From positions 186,001 to 250,000 of the forward strand of contig NZ_VUOK01000060.1 in assembly GCF_009806555.1 (NCBI RefSeq): DNA of 64,000 nucleotides, read 5' to 3'. The stretch comes from Methylobacterium sp. 2A (GTDB lineage Bacteria; Pseudomonadota; Alphaproteobacteria; Rhizobiales; Beijerinckiaceae). Positions within the stretch are counted from its first letter, which is position 1; the number at the start of each line of letters is the position of its first letter. The position numbers and the translations under genes are program-made. Under the pieces are notes generated by a model. That model saw nothing but the letters and a program-made list of their open reading frames with translations. It did no database searches and was not told the DNA's origin. Below, one piece after another: positions 60,235 to 64,000 of this stretch.

Positions 60235-60506
60235 CGTTGATCCGATTCCCCGCGCGCCGGTAATGGCGCCCGGATTCAACATCGCTTGACAGATGTGGCG
60301 ACAACACGGCCGTGCTTGTGGCGGCTCTGGGGCGGGGCGAGGTGATTTTGCGGCCGAGGCCAGGAGGAGGACAGGCGGAAGCACGATTCCCGGCGCCATG
60401 CCGGTATTCGGCGCAGGGGACGGTCGCCTCTTACCGCCCGCCTTCGCGACAGCCGCACAGCGCGAAGTCGGCCACGGAAGCGGGCCACGAAGGAGAAGCC
60501 GTCACG

Positions 60507-62660
60507 CTACCATTGGACCGAGACGCTCGCCAGCAGTGTCCGCCCGAGGCTCATCCGGCAAAAGCCGCTGCTGCAGATGCCCCGCCGCTGATCCGCCACG
60601 TTGCGTGCGGTGACGGCGAATCGAACGGCCGAAATCTCGTAATGTAACGACAGGTCAATGGCGGTAAGGGTCGGATTTGTCTGCGTGTTGATCGGATTGG
60701 CCTTGGTTCTCCCGGTGTAGCGAAGGCCGGCGCCACCGCCGAGCCCGGCCAACTCGCCGGTCGGGACCGTGTAGTCCAGGAAGATCCCGGCTTGTTCGAG
60801 GGGAACTCCGACCGGGACCTTGCCGCGGTCGGCACCGTTGCTCTTCGTGACCCTGGCGTCGGTGTGGGCATAGGATGCGATGCCGCTGAACCCGTCGCCG
60901 AGCGAGAAGACACCCTCGAACTCGGCACCCTTCACCGTTATTGCACCTGTCTGAACGAAGTAGCGCGGGTCCTGCGGATCGGGGGTCAGGACGTTCGACT
61001 TGGTCAGCTCGTAGAGCGCGGTCGTGAACAGGGCGTTCATGCCGCCCGGCTGATACTTGACGCCGATTTCGTAATTCTCACCCTCGGACGGTTCGAACGG
61101 CGTGGATCCTCTCCGCGGCGACTGCGTGCCGCCCTGCGGCAGGAAGGAGGTCGCGTAGGTGGCGTAAGGCGCGACGCCGTTGTCGAACAGGTAGGTCAGG
61201 CCCACACGCTCGGTCAGCGCCGACGGGGTGGCCTGCGCCTCCCCCAGGGTGATCCGGTCGAGCGTGTTCAAGCTGGCGAAGTCCTGCCGCACGCCCGCCG
61301 TCAGCCGGAACCGACCGAGGGCGATCTGGTCCTGACCGTAGAGGCCGACCTGCTGCAGGGACTGGCCGGTCAGCGAACCCATCTGGGACAAAGCGTACGG
61401 ATAGGGCGCATTGATCGGATTGCGAAGGTCCAGCGCCGGGGCCATGCCATAGAGTTCGCGCTTCGCCGTGTCCTGCTGGAAATAGTCGAGGCCAATCAGG
61501 CCGGTGTGGATCAGAGGGCCGGTCTTGAACCCGGCCTGGACATTGTTGTCGACCGTGACGACGGAGAGGTTTTCCCGGATCTGTTCGGCGTATCGATTGA
61601 GCGTATAGCCGTTCGACGCAAGACCCATCCCGTCGACTAGGTTCCCACGGAAATCGACGCCGCCGACGCGGAAGCTCTGGCGGAAGACGATGTCGTCGCC
61701 GGGGCGGCTCTCGAGTCTGTAGCCGAACTGGTACTGGCTTTGGTCGAGCCTGTCGAAGTTCGGGTCGCTGAGCCCGATCCGCGTTACCTTACCGGACGGC
61801 CCGCTGTAGACGAAGGGCCACATCGCCGTGTGGTTGCGGGCGACCTCGCCGAGCAGCGTCAGCGTCGTGGCGTCGCCGAGTCTGACGGTGAGCGCCGGTG
61901 CAAGGCTGATCCGGTCGTCCGGCGTCCAGGCAATCTGCGTTCCGCTCTGCCGCACGAGCCCCGTCAACCTATAGAGCACGCCGTCGGCCCCGGCGACCGG
62001 ACCGCTCACGTCGAACCGGCCCTGGCGGCGTCCGTAGTTGCCGATATCGGGGCCGGTCTCGTGGAACGGCTGCGCGGTCGGAACCTTGCTGACGAGATTC
62101 ACTAGGCCGCCGGGATCGTTGGCTCCGAACAGCACCGAGGTCGGCCCGCGCAGGACCTCGATTCGCTCCGTCTCGTAGGGGTCGTTGCGGAAATAGGCGT
62201 AGACGCCGTTGCCTTGCCGAAGCCCGTCCTTGTAGTTGCCGAACTGGCTTGCGGCGAAGCCGCGGATGATGAACACGTCGTAGCGCGCGTCGTGGCCGAA
62301 CGGCTCGTTTTGCACCCCGGCCGAGTAGGATAGCGCTTGGCTCACGGCCTGCGAGCCCTGTCGCTGAATCTGCTGCTTCGTCACGACGGACACGGATTGC
62401 GGTGCCTCGAGGACCGGTGTGTCCGTCTTCGTGCCAACGAGGCTTCGAGCTGCGACGTAGCCGTTTCCGGGACCGGTCGGCGATTCGGGCGATTGCGGCG
62501 AGGGATCTGATCGCGATCCGAAAACCTGCAACTCTTCGAGGGTTACGGAACTCTGACCCAGTGCGGCGCCGGATCCGCACGCCATGCCTACCGCGGCCCC
62601 ACCCAACCAGGACCGGAACGGGCGTCCACGCCGCCGGAGGATGATCCAGAACCTCTGCAT
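60507..62660 (-). CDS. TonB-dependent siderophore receptor (FhuA/FpvA-type)
   Basis: A 717-residue outer-membrane receptor. Signal peptide near residues 13-36 (RPFRSWLGGAAVGMACGSGAALGQ). Plug domain (~80-190) has PQSVSVVTKQQIQRQGSQ, the TonB-box-like region VTLEELQVFG, and the characteristic DVFIIRGF and IEVLRGPTSVLFG. The beta-barrel runs to the end, with PSEGENYEIGVKY and a C-terminal SLGRTLLASVSVQW ending in Trp (outer-membrane sorting residue, usually Phe). Ferric siderophore is inferred from the family; the ligand is not visible. No siderophore biosynthesis or TonB system gene is near. Fe control by Fur is not evident in the leader. Confidence 0.9.
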   Translation of the reverse strand: MQRFWIILRRRGRPFRSWLGGAAVGMACGSGAALGQSSVTLEELQVFGSRSDPSPQSPESPTGPGNGYVAARSLVGTKTDTPVLEAPQSVSVVTKQQIQRQGSQAVSQALSYSAGVQNEPFGHDARYDVFIIRGFAASQFGNYKDGLRQGNGVYAYFRNDPYETERIEVLRGPTSVLFGANDPGGLVNLVSKVPTAQPFHETGPDIGNYGRRQGRFDVSGPVAGADGVLYRLTGLVRQSGTQIAWTPDDRISLAPALTVRLGDATTLTLLGEVARNHTAMWPFVYSGPSGKVTRIGLSDPNFDRLDQSQYQFGYRLESRPGDDIVFRQSFRVGGVDFRGNLVDGMGLASNGYTLNRYAEQIRENLSVVTVDNNVQAGFKTGPLIHTGLIGLDYFQQDTAKRELYGMAPALDLRNPINAPYPYALSQMGSLTGQSLQQVGLYGQDQIALGRFRLTAGVRQDFASLNTLDRITLGEAQATPSALTERVGLTYLFDNGVAPYATYATSFLPQGGTQSPRRGSTPFEPSEGENYEIGVKYQPGGMNALFTTALYELTKSNVLTPDPQDPRYFVQTGAITVKGAEFEGVFSLGDGFSGIASYAHTDARVTKSNGADRGKVPVGVPLEQAGIFLDYTVPTGELAGLGGGAGLRYTGRTKANPINTQTNPTLTAIDLSLHYEISAVRFAVTARNVADQRRGICSSGFCRMSLGRTLLASVSVQW

Positions 62661-64000
<1,340 letters not shown>

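Overview
The window is GC-rich alphaproteobacterial chromosome and looks like a Methylobacterium (Rhizobiales/Hyphomicrobiales). The grounds are: a CtrA cell-cycle regulator next to flagellar export genes; an oxalate module of formyl-CoA transferase, oxalyl-CoA decarboxylase and an OxlT-type antiporter; CreA, DUF2865 and NepR-like proteins; a phasin; and two glutamyl/cysteinyl-tRNA synthetases of alphaproteobacterial type. The genus is inferred from gene content, not from a marker alignment. No rRNA, tRNA, CRISPR array, insertion sequence or prophage was recognised.

Layout. 1-8.7 kb: end of an unknown gene, a DadA-like oxidoreductase, gltX, an intact parDE-type toxin-antitoxin pair, a CNNM/CorC-type membrane protein, a methyltransferase preceded by a second toxin-antitoxin pair whose toxin is truncated, an MFS exporter and a TetR regulator. 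8.7-16.6 kb: a divergent MFS exporter, then mostly envelope proteins (a Pro-rich OmpA protein, a DUF2865 protein, CreA, a small secreted protein), cysS and a trypsin-like protease. 16.6-24.2 kb: ctrA, fliI, fliJ, a YbhN/LPG-synthase-like membrane protein, flhA and a stress-type protein. 24.2-26.3 kb: KpsT/KpsE capsule export subunits. 26.5-33.8 kb: PAS protein, frc, HPP-CBS protein, esterase, oxc and oxlT. 34-44.3 kb: an unusual zeta-toxin-like P-loop protein, ilvE, an MsbA-like ABC exporter, a Spy/CpxP-like protein, a zinc-type binding protein, a heparinase-like protein and purH. 44.4-45.5 kb: a lower-GC stretch with one small membrane protein. 45.5-51.6 kb: acs-yjcH-actP and an MHS-family transporter, all on the minus strand. 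51.8-60.2 kb: a degenerate PdhS/PleC-like kinase, a phasin, an L,D-transpeptidase, two transglutaminase-like proteins, a NepR-like/receiver fusion and a lytic transglycosylase. 60.5-64 kb: a TonB-dependent receptor, a very AT-rich patch and the start of alaS.

How the genes fit together. Oxalate enters by OxlT, is activated by Frc and decarboxylated by Oxc. The frc-side and oxlT promoters share a 16-bp inverted-repeat-like motif, which suggests one regulator. Acs, YjcH and ActP form the usual acetate uptake and activation unit. CtrA, FliI, FliJ and FlhA link cell cycle to flagellum export. The degenerate kinase (Arg at the phospho-His position) belongs to the family that signals to CtrA.

Most noteworthy: the NepR-receiver fusion, the His-less PdhS-like kinase, the shared frc/oxlT operator, the zeta-like P-loop protein, the broken ParE, two families of dispersed palindromic repeats, and two base-composition islands. 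All start codons were chosen by eye from Shine-Dalgarno spacing and family length; no homology search was run.
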